29,572 bases of DNA, taken from the NCBI GenBank assembly GCA_041619315.1, contig JBFKEC010000006.1, forward strand, positions 1 to 29,572, read 5' to 3'. Numbering within the stretch: position 1 is the first letter of the stretch; every line of letters begins with the position of its first letter. The notes under the pieces are model-generated. The model was given only the letters and a program-made list of their open reading frames with translations. It did not search any database and was not told where the DNA came from. The position numbers and the translations under genes were made by a program. The stretch is from Oceanococcus sp041619315 (lineage in GTDB: Bacteria; Pseudomonadota; Gammaproteobacteria; Nevskiales; Oceanococcaceae). Shown piece after piece: positions 7,974 to 15,099 of this stretch.

Positions 7974-9373
7974 GCCAAAGCCTGTTCGACAAAATCTGGG
8001 ACCAGCATCAGGTCAAGACACTTGAAGACGGCAGCAGCCTGGTCCTGATCGACCGCATTTTCCTGCATGAACGCACCGGCGCGGTCGCGCTCGAATCGTT
8101 GCACGATGCCGGGCGCGAGGTGCTGCGCCCGGACACCGCGTTTTGCACCATGGATCACATCGTCGACACCCTGCCCGGGCGTAGCGACGACACCCGCATG
8201 CCTAGCGGCAAGGCCTTTATTCAGGCCACCCGTCAGGCCACCCAGGCGGCCAACATTCGCCTGTTCGACCTCAATGATCCGCAGCAGGGCATTGTGCATG
8301 TCATCAGCCCGGAGCTGGGCATTGCCCAGCCGGGCCTGACGCTGGTCTGCCCCGACTCGCACACCTGCACTCAGGGTGCACTTGGCGCGCTGGCCTGGGG
8401 CATAGGCTCAAGCGAGGCAGAACATGCACTGGCCACCCAGACCCTGCGCCTGATCAAACCCAAATCCATGCGGGTCAATGTCAATGGCACCCTGCCTGCA
8501 GGGATCACGGCCAAGGATTTGATACTGCATTTGATCGGGCGTTACGGCGCGGCCGGTGCACGCGGCCACGTGGTCGAATTTGCCGGCCCCGGCATCCGCG
8601 CGCTGGATCTCGAAGCGCGCATGACCCTGTGCAACATGGCGGTGGAGTTCTCCGCCTTCAGTGGCATCATCGCGCCGGATGAAAAAACCATTGCCTATCT
8701 GAAGGGACGCCCCTATGCCCCAAGCGGGGACATGTGGACCCAGGCGGAAAGCGCTTGGCGCGAGCTGTACAGTGACCCCGATGCGGTCTTCGACAGCGAG
8801 ATCGAACTCGACTGCAGCGCACTGTCGGCCAGCGTGACCTGGGGAACCAGCCCGGAACATGCCACCACGGTGAACGGCTGCGCGCCCGATCCGCAGCAGC
8901 ATGCCCGCGATGAGCAACATCGTGCAGCCATGCAGCGCGCCCTGAGCTATATGGCGATCGCGCCGAATCAGCCACTGCGCGAACTCAACATTGATGCGGC
9001 CTTCATCGGCTCCTGCACCAACAGTCGACTGTCAGACCTGCGCGCCGCGGCCGATGTGCTGCGCGGCCGCAAGGTCGCCGACGGTGTCCGCGCGATCTGC
9101 GTGCCGGGCTCGATGAGCGTCAAACGTGCAGCCGAAGCCGAGGGCCTGGATGCGGTGTTTCGCGCGGCCGGTTTCGAATGGCGTGAAGCCGGATGCTCCA
9201 TGTGTTTCTTCGCCGGTGGCGAATCCATGGGTTATCGCGAACGCGTCATGTCGACCACCAATCGCAATTTTGAATCTCGCCAAGGGCCGGAAACACGGAC
9301 CCATCTGGCCAGCCCGGCCACGGTCGCTGCATCCGCAGTGTTCGGCCGCATTGCAGAGGCCGCTGAACTGTGA
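7970..9373 (+). CDS. leuC: LeuC-type hydro-lyase large subunit (aconitase family), probably catabolic
   Basis: The 467-residue length matches isopropylmalate dehydratase large subunits. The three [4Fe-4S] ligands are present: Cys349 (GSCTNSR), and Cys409 and Cys412 (GCSMC). Family landmarks include TMDH near 60, CPDSHTCTQGALG near 127-139 and NRNFESRQG near 431. After the cluster motif it reads FFAGGE in place of the more usual LGMNPD-type sequence, a change close to the active site. It pairs with the small subunit directly downstream (GTGA overlap). No leuA or leuB is nearby, and the operon carries amidohydrolases and lies behind operator site 1. I therefore infer hydration of a catabolic intermediate such as citraconate or dimethylmaleate rather than leucine synthesis. 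A biosynthetic role is the alternative. Confidence 0.93.
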   Translation: MSQSLFDKIWDQHQVKTLEDGSSLVLIDRIFLHERTGAVALESLHDAGREVLRPDTAFCTMDHIVDTLPGRSDDTRMPSGKAFIQATRQATQAANIRLFDLNDPQQGIVHVISPELGIAQPGLTLVCPDSHTCTQGALGALAWGIGSSEAEHALATQTLRLIKPKSMRVNVNGTLPAGITAKDLILHLIGRYGAAGARGHVVEFAGPGIRALDLEARMTLCNMAVEFSAFSGIIAPDEKTIAYLKGRPYAPSGDMWTQAESAWRELYSDPDAVFDSEIELDCSALSASVTWGTSPEHATTVNGCAPDPQQHARDEQHRAAMQRALSYMAIAPNQPLRELNIDAAFIGSCTNSRLSDLRAAADVLRGRKVADGVRAICVPGSMSVKRAAEAEGLDAVFRAAGFEWREAGCSMCFFAGGESMGYRERVMSTTNRNFESRQGPETRTHLASPATVAASAVFGRIAEAAEL

Positions 9374-10008
9374 CACCGTTTACCCAACATGAGGGCTATG
9401 CTGTTGCCCTGCTCCAGCCCAACATCGACACCGATGCGATCATCCCGTCACGCGAGATGACATCCGTGGGCAAACGCGGGCTGGCCGATGGACTGTTTGC
9501 CGGCTGGCGTTACCTCGCTGGCCAGGGGCGCACACCCAATCCCGACTTCGCGCTCAATCAGCTCGATGATGTCAGCATCCTCATCGCCGGGCCCAATTTC
9601 GGCTGTGGCTCGTCACGCGAGCACGCAGTCTGGGCTCTGGTCGAGTTCGGCGTGCGCGCAGTCATCGCGCCCAGCTTCGGGGCGATCTTCCGCAACAACT
9701 GCGTGCGCAATGGGGTGCTTCCGATCAGCCTGCCTGAGAGCAGCGTGCAAGCACTGGCGCAGAGCGTGGACAGTGCTCGCGCAGACGATTGCATCATCCG
9801 CATTGACCTGCCTAAACGGCAGCTGTCCACGGCCACAGGCATGGCGCTGGCGTTCGAGCTTCCCCACAGCGATCACAACATGCTGGTCAACGGCCTGGAT
9901 GCGATCGGACTGACTCAGCAGCACAGTGCCGACATTGCAGCTTTTATGCAGAAAGACGCTGAAGTGCGGCGCTGGGCACAGCTCAGCCGCAGCGCAATTT
10001 CACGCTAG
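9370..10008 (+). CDS. leuD: LeuD-type hydro-lyase small subunit (swivel domain)
   Basis: The 212-residue protein starts at a GTG that overlaps the leuC stop (GTGA). It carries the classic small-subunit signatures: NIDTDAIIPSR near residue 17, LFAGWRYL near 43, GPNFGCGSSREHAVWAL near 74-90 and VIAPSFGAIFRNNCVRNGVLP near 98-118. These are the swivel-domain residues that contact the substrate and complete the heterodimer with LeuC. The YLxxxR loop that sets substrate choice between isopropylmalate and citramalate-like acids reads YLAGQGR here, with an Arg placed as in YLxxxxR. Substrate prediction from this alone is unsafe. Lipocalin follows after 33 nt. Confidence 0.93.
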   Translation: MTPFTQHEGYAVALLQPNIDTDAIIPSREMTSVGKRGLADGLFAGWRYLAGQGRTPNPDFALNQLDDVSILIAGPNFGCGSSREHAVWALVEFGVRAVIAPSFGAIFRNNCVRNGVLPISLPESSVQALAQSVDSARADDCIIRIDLPKRQLSTATGMALAFELPHSDHNMLVNGLDAIGLTQQHSADIAAFMQKDAEVRRWAQLSRSAISR

Positions 10009-10041
10009 ACTTGCAGCCAACACCCGCCCAAGGACCCATCC

Positions 10042-10578
10042 ATGAAAAACGCCCTGCTCGCTTCACTCTCGATGTTGATCGTGGGCTGCACCGGCCTGCC
10101 CGAGAAGGTCACGCCGGTCGACAATTTCAGCCTCGAAAAGTATCTCGGCACCTGGTATGAAATTGCCCGCCTGGATCATTCCTTCGAACGCGGCCTGAGC
10201 CAGGTCTCGGCCGAGTACAGCTTGCGTGAAGATGGCGGCGTGGCGGTCAAGAATCGTGGCTATCTGGCGAGCAAAGAGCGCTGGAAAGAAGCCACCGGCA
10301 AAGCCTATTTCGTCGGCGAGCCTGACGTTGGCCATCTCAAAGTGTCGTTCTTTGGCCCGTTCTACGGCACCTACGCCATCGCCGAACTCGACGACTACCA
10401 GCATGCGCTGGTATCGGGCCCAGATTTGTCGTATCTGTGGCTGCTGTCACGCACACGTGATCCCGATCCGGCTGTCATTCAGCGCCTGGTCGACAAGGCC
10501 AGCGCGATCGGTTTTGACACCGATGCGCTGATATTCGTCGACCACCAGCCCGTCGCAGCGACCAGCCCCGCCAACTAG
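10042..10578 (+). CDS. blc: Blc-type outer-membrane lipocalin
   Basis: The 178-residue protein has a signal peptide with a lipobox (LIVG before Cys16), so it should be lipid-anchored. The lipocalin signature is clear: YLGTWYEIARLDHSFERG at about 34-51, then repeated beta-strands, then YLWLLSRT near 133, which matches the third conserved region of bacterial Blc/ApoD-like lipocalins. Blc proteins bind lysophospholipids or other hydrophobic ligands in the periplasm or outer membrane. AAGGA precedes the ATG, and the gap to leuD is only 33 nt, so it is probably the last gene of this operon. It meets the CoA-transferase gene tail to tail with 4 nt between. Presence in a catabolic operon hints at binding of the hydrophobic substrate or membrane protection, which is inference. 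Confidence 0.92.
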   Translation: MKNALLASLSMLIVGCTGLPEKVTPVDNFSLEKYLGTWYEIARLDHSFERGLSQVSAEYSLREDGGVAVKNRGYLASKERWKEATGKAYFVGEPDVGHLKVSFFGPFYGTYAIAELDDYQHALVSGPDLSYLWLLSRTRDPDPAVIQRLVDKASAIGFDTDALIFVDHQPVAATSPAN

Positions 10579-10582
10579 CGGA

Positions 10583-11731
10583 TCAGTCCAGCGCCTCAAG
10601 CGCTGCGCTGTGCAGAGCGGCATTGAATTCGCCAATCTGTGGCAGGTCATGGCGCAGCCCGGGGCGCCATGCACCAAAGCTCAGCGGCAGTGCCGGCAGC
10701 TTGACCTTGCGCCCTTCAGGCAGGGTCACTTCTATCAGCCCGCCGGCATTCAAGTGCGGATCGTCGAGCAGATCTTCGGGTCGGTTGATCGGTGCAAATG
10801 GCAGCCCGACCTGCTCGACCTTGTCCATCAACTGCTGCTGCGTCATGTCGAGGAAGCAGCGCCGGATGGTCGGCATGAAATCATCACGTCGGGCGACGCG
10901 CTGCCCATTGCTGGCCAGCTCTGCATCGTTGGCCAGTTGATCGAAACCGAAGGCTTCGCAGAACTTCTTCCACTGAGTATCGCTGACCACCGCAACAAAC
11001 AACTGCTGATTGTCTGCGGTGTCAAAAATGTCATACACCGCCCAGGCTGAGGTGCGCACACTCATGGGCTGCAGCGGTTTGCCACTGACCGCGTGCTGGG
11101 CAATGTGCTGGCCGACCAGAAAGGCGGTGGTTTCAAACAGAGCGCTTTGCACATGCTCGCCGGTGCCGGTCTGACGGCGCTTTTCCAGCGCCGCAAGAAT
11201 GGCGATAACCCCGAACATGCCGCCGGTCACGTCGATAACCGAAGCCCCGGCGCGCATTGGCTTGCCCGGCAAGCCGGTCATGTATGCCAGCCCGCCCATC
11301 ATCTGGGTCAGCTCATCCAGCGCCGTGCGATGCGCATACGGGCCATCGAGAAAACCTTTTAGCGAGCAGTAAATCAGACCGGGATTATTGGCTGACAGAT
11401 CGGCGTAGCCCAGGCCCAGGCGATCCATCGCACCCGGACGGAAGTTCTCGATCACCACATCCGCCTCGGCACACAGACGCAAGGCATCCTGCTTGCCTTC
11501 ATCGCTCTTGGTATCAAGACAGGCACTGCGCTTGTTGCGGTTGTACATCGGAAAATATCCGGCACCCGAACCCGGCAGCTTGCGTGTCTTGTCCCCACCT
11601 GGCGGCTCGATCTTGATCACTTCAGCGCCCAGATCGGCCAGAATCAGGCCCACCACCGGCCCCATCACCATGTGGGTGAATTCAACCACCCGAATTCCGC
11701 TCAGAGGCAGGTGTTGCTCTGCTTGTGTCAC
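10583..11731 (-). CDS. Class III (CaiB/BaiF) CoA-transferase
   Basis: This 382-residue protein has the Frc/CaiB fold signatures. The N-terminal block VVEFTHMVMGPVVGLILADLG is followed by VIKIEPPGGDKTR, NRNKRSACLD, VVIENFRPGAMDRLGLGY, and YCSLKGFLDGPYAHRTALDELTQ; the Asp in TALDE is placed as the catalytic Asp. These enzymes move CoA between carboxylic acids, often from succinyl-CoA. The gene is divergent from the HMG-CoA-lyase-like gene at 11805, with operator site 2 between them. In Chloroflexus a class III succinyl-CoA:citramalate CoA-transferase works with a lyase of the HMG-CoA-lyase family, and the pairing here resembles that. The acceptor acid is inferred, not shown. The TTG/GTG/ATG choice is simple: the ATG at 11731 gives a full-length family member. 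Confidence 0.93.
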   Translation of the reverse strand: MTQAEQHLPLSGIRVVEFTHMVMGPVVGLILADLGAEVIKIEPPGGDKTRKLPGSGAGYFPMYNRNKRSACLDTKSDEGKQDALRLCAEADVVIENFRPGAMDRLGLGYADLSANNPGLIYCSLKGFLDGPYAHRTALDELTQMMGGLAYMTGLPGKPMRAGASVIDVTGGMFGVIAILAALEKRRQTGTGEHVQSALFETTAFLVGQHIAQHAVSGKPLQPMSVRTSAWAVYDIFDTADNQQLFVAVVSDTQWKKFCEAFGFDQLANDAELASNGQRVARRDDFMPTIRRCFLDMTQQQLMDKVEQVGLPFAPINRPEDLLDDPHLNAGGLIEVTLPEGRKVKLPALPLSFGAWRPGLRHDLPQIGEFNAALHSAALEALD

Positions 11732-11766
11732 GGTCCCATGTCCCTGTCAGCAATTGTTGTTTATAT

Positions 11767-11786
11767 GTTATATCATTAGTACAACT
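11767..11786 (+). promoter_or_regulatory. Operator site 2 of the four-site motif
   Basis: TGTTATATCATTAGTACAAC lies between the divergent CoA-transferase (start 11731) and lyase (start 11805) genes. It is the most symmetric copy: GTTATAT pairs imperfectly with AGTACAAC around a central CATT. The spacing to the lyase start is only 18 nt, so a bound regulator would cover the promoter or leader of both genes. Confidence 0.7.
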
Positions 11787-11804
11787 TAGCGCGAATTCAG
11801 AATC

Positions 11805-12758
11805 ATGCTGCACAACGACATCGATATTGAAATCAGTGAAGTCGGCCCGCGAGACGGCTTGCAAAGCATCCGTCCGATCATGGCGACAGCGGACAAGAAA
11901 GCGTGGATCTCCGCCGAAGCCGCAGCCGGTGTTCGCGAAATTGAAGTGGGCTCGTTTGTTCCCGCAAAAGTGCTGCCGCAACTCGCCGACACCGCCGAAC
12001 TGGTTGCCCATGCGCGCACCATTGCAGGTTTGAATGTGGCGGTGCTGGTGCCCAATTTTCGCGGCGCACAGGATGCGATTGCCGCCGGCGCGCACAAGAT
12101 CACGATTCCACTGTCCGTGTCAGAGACGCACAGCCAGAGCAACGTGCGCCGCAGTCACGCGCAGATGTTCGAAGAGATTCGCCGCATCGCTGACTTGATC
12201 CGCAGCCTGCCCCAGGACCAGCGCCCGGTGCTTGAGGGCGGCCTTTCAACCGCTTTTGGCTGCACCCTGGAAGGCCGCATTACGCCGGATCAGGTGTTTC
12301 GGGCCGGCGAACAATTGATGGCCTGCGGTTGCGATGAACTGGGCCTTTCCGACACCACAGGATTTGCCGACCCACGCAGTGTGCGGGTGCTCACCCAGGG
12401 CCTGTGGGATGCGTGCGGACGTGAGGCCCTCAATGGCATTCATCTGCACAACACGCGTGGCCAGGGTCTGGCCTGCGCGCTGGCCGCGGTGGATATCGGT
12501 CTGACCACACTGGACGCCAGTCTTGGCGGCATAGGTGGATGTCCGTTTGCACCCGGCGCGTCAGGCAACATCGTGACCGAAGACCTGGTCTTCATGCTCG
12601 AATCCATGGGCCTGAAAACCGGCATTGATCTGGAGCAACTGTTCGAGGTGCGGGCGATCGTGCGCAGCGCGCTGCCGGACGATGTCGAACTGTTTGGCTT
12701 CACCCCCGACGCCGGCCTGCCCAAAGGCTTTACGCCAGCCAGCGCGGCTCAGGCCTGA
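11805..12758 (+). CDS. HMG-CoA-lyase-like enzyme (DRE-TIM), possibly citramalyl-CoA lyase
   Basis: The 317-residue length fits HMG-CoA lyase. The DRE-TIM metallolyase motifs are present: EVGPRDGLQ near residue 12 (metal Asp and catalytic Arg), IEVGSFV near 46, HLHNTRGQGLA near 218-228 (the two metal His) and GGIGGCPFAPGASGN near 245-259 with the catalytic Cys. The reaction class is cleavage of a 3-hydroxy-3-methylacyl-CoA or citramalyl-CoA type substrate. Divergence from a class III CoA-transferase and proximity to a LeuCD hydro-lyase suggest that the substrate is the CoA ester of citramalate or a dimethylmalate, giving pyruvate plus acetyl-CoA or propionyl-CoA. Ordinary HMG-CoA cleavage cannot be excluded. 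The HNTRG in place of the common HDT(Y/R)G is a small deviation near the metal. Confidence 0.92.
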   Translation: MLHNDIDIEISEVGPRDGLQSIRPIMATADKKAWISAEAAAGVREIEVGSFVPAKVLPQLADTAELVAHARTIAGLNVAVLVPNFRGAQDAIAAGAHKITIPLSVSETHSQSNVRRSHAQMFEEIRRIADLIRSLPQDQRPVLEGGLSTAFGCTLEGRITPDQVFRAGEQLMACGCDELGLSDTTGFADPRSVRVLTQGLWDACGREALNGIHLHNTRGQGLACALAAVDIGLTTLDASLGGIGGCPFAPGASGNIVTEDLVFMLESMGLKTGIDLEQLFEVRAIVRSALPDDVELFGFTPDAGLPKGFTPASAAQA

Positions 12759-12759
12759 T

Positions 12760-12787
12760 CTGATTGCGGCGCACAGGCGCCAATCAG
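12760..12787. terminator. Possible bidirectional hairpin between convergent genes
   Basis: Two nucleotides after the lyase stop there is a hairpin: CTGATT pairs with AATCAG, and GGCGC with GCGCC, with a 2-nt bulge and an ACAG loop (11 bp in all). It sits between the convergent lyase and GntR genes. No clear T-tract follows, so factor-independent termination is not assured. A second repeat pair (GCTGACTAT at 12787 and ATAGTCAGC at 12824) overlaps the end of the GntR gene. Confidence 0.45.
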
Positions 12788-12811
12788 CTGACTATATCCC
12801 GCGAACTGCTA

Positions 12812-13693
12812 TCAGCTGCTGCGATAGTCAGCAGCATCAATTTCCAGACGGAACTGGAAGCGCCGCGGATTGTGATGGCAATACAGGATGTCGACCAAAC
12901 GGCCGGTTGAGTCGAAAATGCGCCGCACCATCAGCAAGGTCGGCTCACCGATATCCATGTTCAATGCCTGGGCGAAGAAATCACGCGCTGGCACTGCAGT
13001 TATGGTCTGCTCGATGTTGTGAATCTCAATCCCGTTGGCCTTGAGAATATCCAGGCGCACGCTGCGCTCCAGCTCTCGTTTGGTGTAACCCTTGGTGATG
13101 CCGGTGGTCCAGCTAATCACGTGGCTGTAGGGCATATCATCTTCGGTGCAGCGGATGCGGCTGGCCCGCCAGGCCAGTTCACCACGCTCCAGACCCATTT
13201 CTGCGGCAACGTCACCTGGCGGCAATTGCTGGCCCACGTCGAGCACACGCACATGCGTCTGGCGGGCCAGGTTGTGCAGCTTTTCCAGCTCACCGACCAA
13301 CGGCGCATGAACCGATTCGCGCGCGGCGGTATAGGTTACAAAGGTGCCTTTACCGCGCCGACGTTCAACCAGTTCGGCGGCGGCCAGGTCATCCAGCGCG
13401 CGCTTTGCTGTAATCCGCGAAACCGCAAACCCTTTGGCCAGCTCTTCTTCCGTCGGCATTTGCTCGCCGTGCGGAATGGACCCGTTAAGAATGCGATTCT
13501 TGAGCAAGGTGAAAAGCTGAAAGTAAAGCGGCGTGGGCGCCTCGTCCTGCAGCGCTTTCATCTCCCTGCTGCTGAACAGATCCTGCATTGAAGCCATGTA
13601 CGCTTGTCCGATATCTGCCGTTGCTACGGCATGTTTTGGCATGGTCTTACGACGGACCGCAGGGCCACGCCGTTTGATTGACTGTGTAGTCAT
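12812..13693 (-). CDS. GntR-family regulator, HutC subfamily (UTRA ligand domain)
   Basis: This 293-residue regulator has a winged helix-turn-helix at about residues 53-121: TPLYFQLFTLLKNRIL, GEQMPTEEELAKGFAVSRITAKRALDDL, then a wing with RRRGKGTFV. A UTRA effector domain follows from about 136 to 288, ending in FRLEIDAADYR. An unusual N-terminal extension of about 50 residues precedes the DNA-binding domain. It is the last gene of the minus operon and starts 1 nt after the stop of the amidohydrolase, so it is made with the pathway enzymes. HutC-type repressors bind imperfect palindromes with GT...TA...AC spacing and are released by a pathway intermediate. The 20-bp motif repeated in the four divergent regions fits that pattern, so this is my candidate for the cluster regulator (inference). 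Confidence 0.93.
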   Translation of the reverse strand: MTTQSIKRRGPAVRRKTMPKHAVATADIGQAYMASMQDLFSSREMKALQDEAPTPLYFQLFTLLKNRILNGSIPHGEQMPTEEELAKGFAVSRITAKRALDDLAAAELVERRRGKGTFVTYTAARESVHAPLVGELEKLHNLARQTHVRVLDVGQQLPPGDVAAEMGLERGELAWRASRIRCTEDDMPYSHVISWTTGITKGYTKRELERSVRLDILKANGIEIHNIEQTITAVPARDFFAQALNMDIGEPTLLMVRRIFDSTGRLVDILYCHHNPRRFQFRLEIDAADYRSS

Positions 13694-13694
13694 T

Positions 13695-14300
13695 CTAGCG
13701 GTTTTTCCCAGACTTCAAATTATTCAGCACCTGTTCAAGCGATTGCACCTCTGCATACTTGGCATGCATGTCATGCAAATTGGCCTCATGGGCCTGCCTG
13801 TTACGATCGCCCACTGCCTCTCGCGGCACGACCACAGGGTATTCATACTGCAAGGCATCAACCACCGTGGCGCGTACGCAGCCGGAGGTGGTCAAGCCGG
13901 TGATCACCAGCGAATCGACGCCATCTGCTTGCAAACGCTCATGCAGATCGGTGGCGAAAAAGCTGCTGGCCCATTGCTTTTCGATCAGTGTTTCGCCGGC
14001 CACCGGGGTAAGCGCCGCATCCACCTCGACCCACGGCGAATCCGGCGTCAGCACATTGAGTGCGTCGATGCGCTGACGAAAGACCCTGGCCTGATCGGCA
14101 TTGCGGTAGACCACCGTGGTGAAAAACACCGGCAACTGCTGGGCGCGAAACGCCTCCAGCAACTGCCGATTGGCCTCGACCACTTCCGGGCAAGACGCAC
14201 CCAACGGACACTTCGGGTCGGTAAATCCGCGCACCATATCGACCAGCAACAAGCCCGGTCGCGGCCCCAAACCCAGACTGTGGCGTTCAAGATCAGCCAT
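13695..14300 (-). CDS. Isochorismatase-family cysteine amidohydrolase (second copy)
   Basis: The 201-residue protein carries the full cysteine-hydrolase triad: Asp21 (LLLVDMVRGF), Lys108 (LIEKQWASSFF) and Cys141 (TGLTTSGCVRATVVDA). The overall pattern, with VDMVRGFTDP at the start and KYAEV near the end, resembles N-carbamoylsarcosine amidase and the maleamate amidase NicF. These hydrolyse a terminal amide or carbamoyl group to release ammonia. It is shorter than and clearly diverged from the copy at 5483, so the two probably act at different steps. Its start overlaps the stop of the alpha/beta-hydrolase-fold gene by 8 nt, and the GntR gene follows after 1 nt. Confidence 0.92.
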   Translation of the reverse strand: MADLERHSLGLGPRPGLLLVDMVRGFTDPKCPLGASCPEVVEANRQLLEAFRAQQLPVFFTTVVYRNADQARVFRQRIDALNVLTPDSPWVEVDAALTPVAGETLIEKQWASSFFATDLHERLQADGVDSLVITGLTTSGCVRATVVDALQYEYPVVVPREAVGDRNRQAHEANLHDMHAKYAEVQSLEQVLNNLKSGKNR

Positions 14301-15099
14301 TCAGACCTCCAAAGAATTGACCCAGCTGCTCAGCCAGTTGCGCGGTGTTGAGTTCGCACACATACGTTTTTGCGCCAGCGATTTCTGCCCGCTTGGCTCC
14401 GGGCGTCAACGCACAGGCGGCATCCAACTGCGGGTACAAAGGATCCTTGGTACCCGCCAGCAACAAGCTGGGGCAATGCAGCGCGGCCAGTTGCTCGGCC
14501 GTTTCCAGTTCAACCACCGCCTGATAAGCCGCCGGATAGGCACTGCCGGACTGCGCGGCGATCATGGTTTCACGCTGCCAGATCTGGGCGCCCGCCTGCG
14601 GGTCCTTGGCCTGCATGCGCTGCCACAATGTCAGCAGATGTGAACCGTCTTCACGCTGCTCAACCGGTGCAGCCAGCAGTGGCAAGCGTTGTTTCAAGTT
14701 GTCGTCGAGCAGACACGGACCCGACATGGCCAGGGCCGAGACCTGCTCGGGCCACGAAGCTGCAACTTGCAATGCCAGCGCTGCGCCGGTGTGATGGCCG
14801 AACCAGTAGCACGGCCCGACAATGCGTTGCGACACCGCCGCGGCCAGCACATCGGCCACCGCGGCAACCGTGAATTCACCCACCAGCGGGTCCGACATAC
14901 CGAAGCCCGGTGTGTCCAGCGCCAACATTTCGAAATCGCCGCTCAATGCCTGCATCAGCGGCTCGTACATGGCCGAACTGCTGGGTGTTTGATGGAGCAG
15001 AATCAGGCTCGGCTTGCCGTGCGTACCGGCGTGGCGGAAATGAACCTGCCGACCACCCATGGCGTCGGGCAGATCGATGTAACCGCGGCGCACACTCAC
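14293..15099 (-). CDS. Alpha/beta-hydrolase-fold protein with a degenerate catalytic triad
   Basis: I place the start at the GTG at 15099, which overlaps the aldehyde dehydrogenase stop in GTGA and gives 268 residues; the longer open frame to 15291 lies inside that dehydrogenase gene. The fold is clear from SLILLHQTPSSSAMY (oxyanion-hole region, residues 31-45), LALDTPGFGMSD (59-70) and LLLAGTKDPLYP (212-223). At the nucleophile elbow it reads GHHTG (101-105), so the usual Ser is His103. The acid Asp219 is in place, but the usual C-terminal catalytic His is not seen: the segment reads AGAKTYVCEL. N-formylmaleamate deformylase (NicD) is an alpha/beta hydrolase in nicotinate clusters, but with these changes I would not transfer that function. 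It could be an unusual enzyme or a non-catalytic partner. Confidence 0.88.
   Translation of the reverse strand: MSVRRGYIDLPDAMGGRQVHFRHAGTHGKPSLILLHQTPSSSAMYEPLMQALSGDFEMLALDTPGFGMSDPLVGEFTVAAVADVLAAAVSQRIVGPCYWFGHHTGAALALQVAASWPEQVSALAMSGPCLLDDNLKQRLPLLAAPVEQREDGSHLLTLWQRMQAKDPQAGAQIWQRETMIAAQSGSAYPAAYQAVVELETAEQLAALHCPSLLLAGTKDPLYPQLDAACALTPGAKRAEIAGAKTYVCELNTAQLAEQLGQFFGGLNG

Noticed and set aside
7970..10008. LeuCD as the leucine biosynthesis enzyme
   Set aside because: Not fully excluded, but no leuA, leuB or attenuator is present, and the genes are embedded between amidohydrolases and a lipocalin in an operon behind the shared operator.
10589..10605. Inverted repeat CAGCGC/GCGCTG as a terminator for the lipocalin gene
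   Set aside because: The arms are only 6 bp, no T-tract follows, and the sequence encodes the end of the CoA-transferase (Ala-Leu-Glu-Ala-Leu), so codon use can explain it.
12787..12832. GCTGACTAT/ATAGTCAGC inverted repeat as a regulator site
   Set aside because: It overlaps the 3' end of the GntR gene between convergent genes, with a 28-nt spacer; more likely chance or part of the 3' end structure than an operator.
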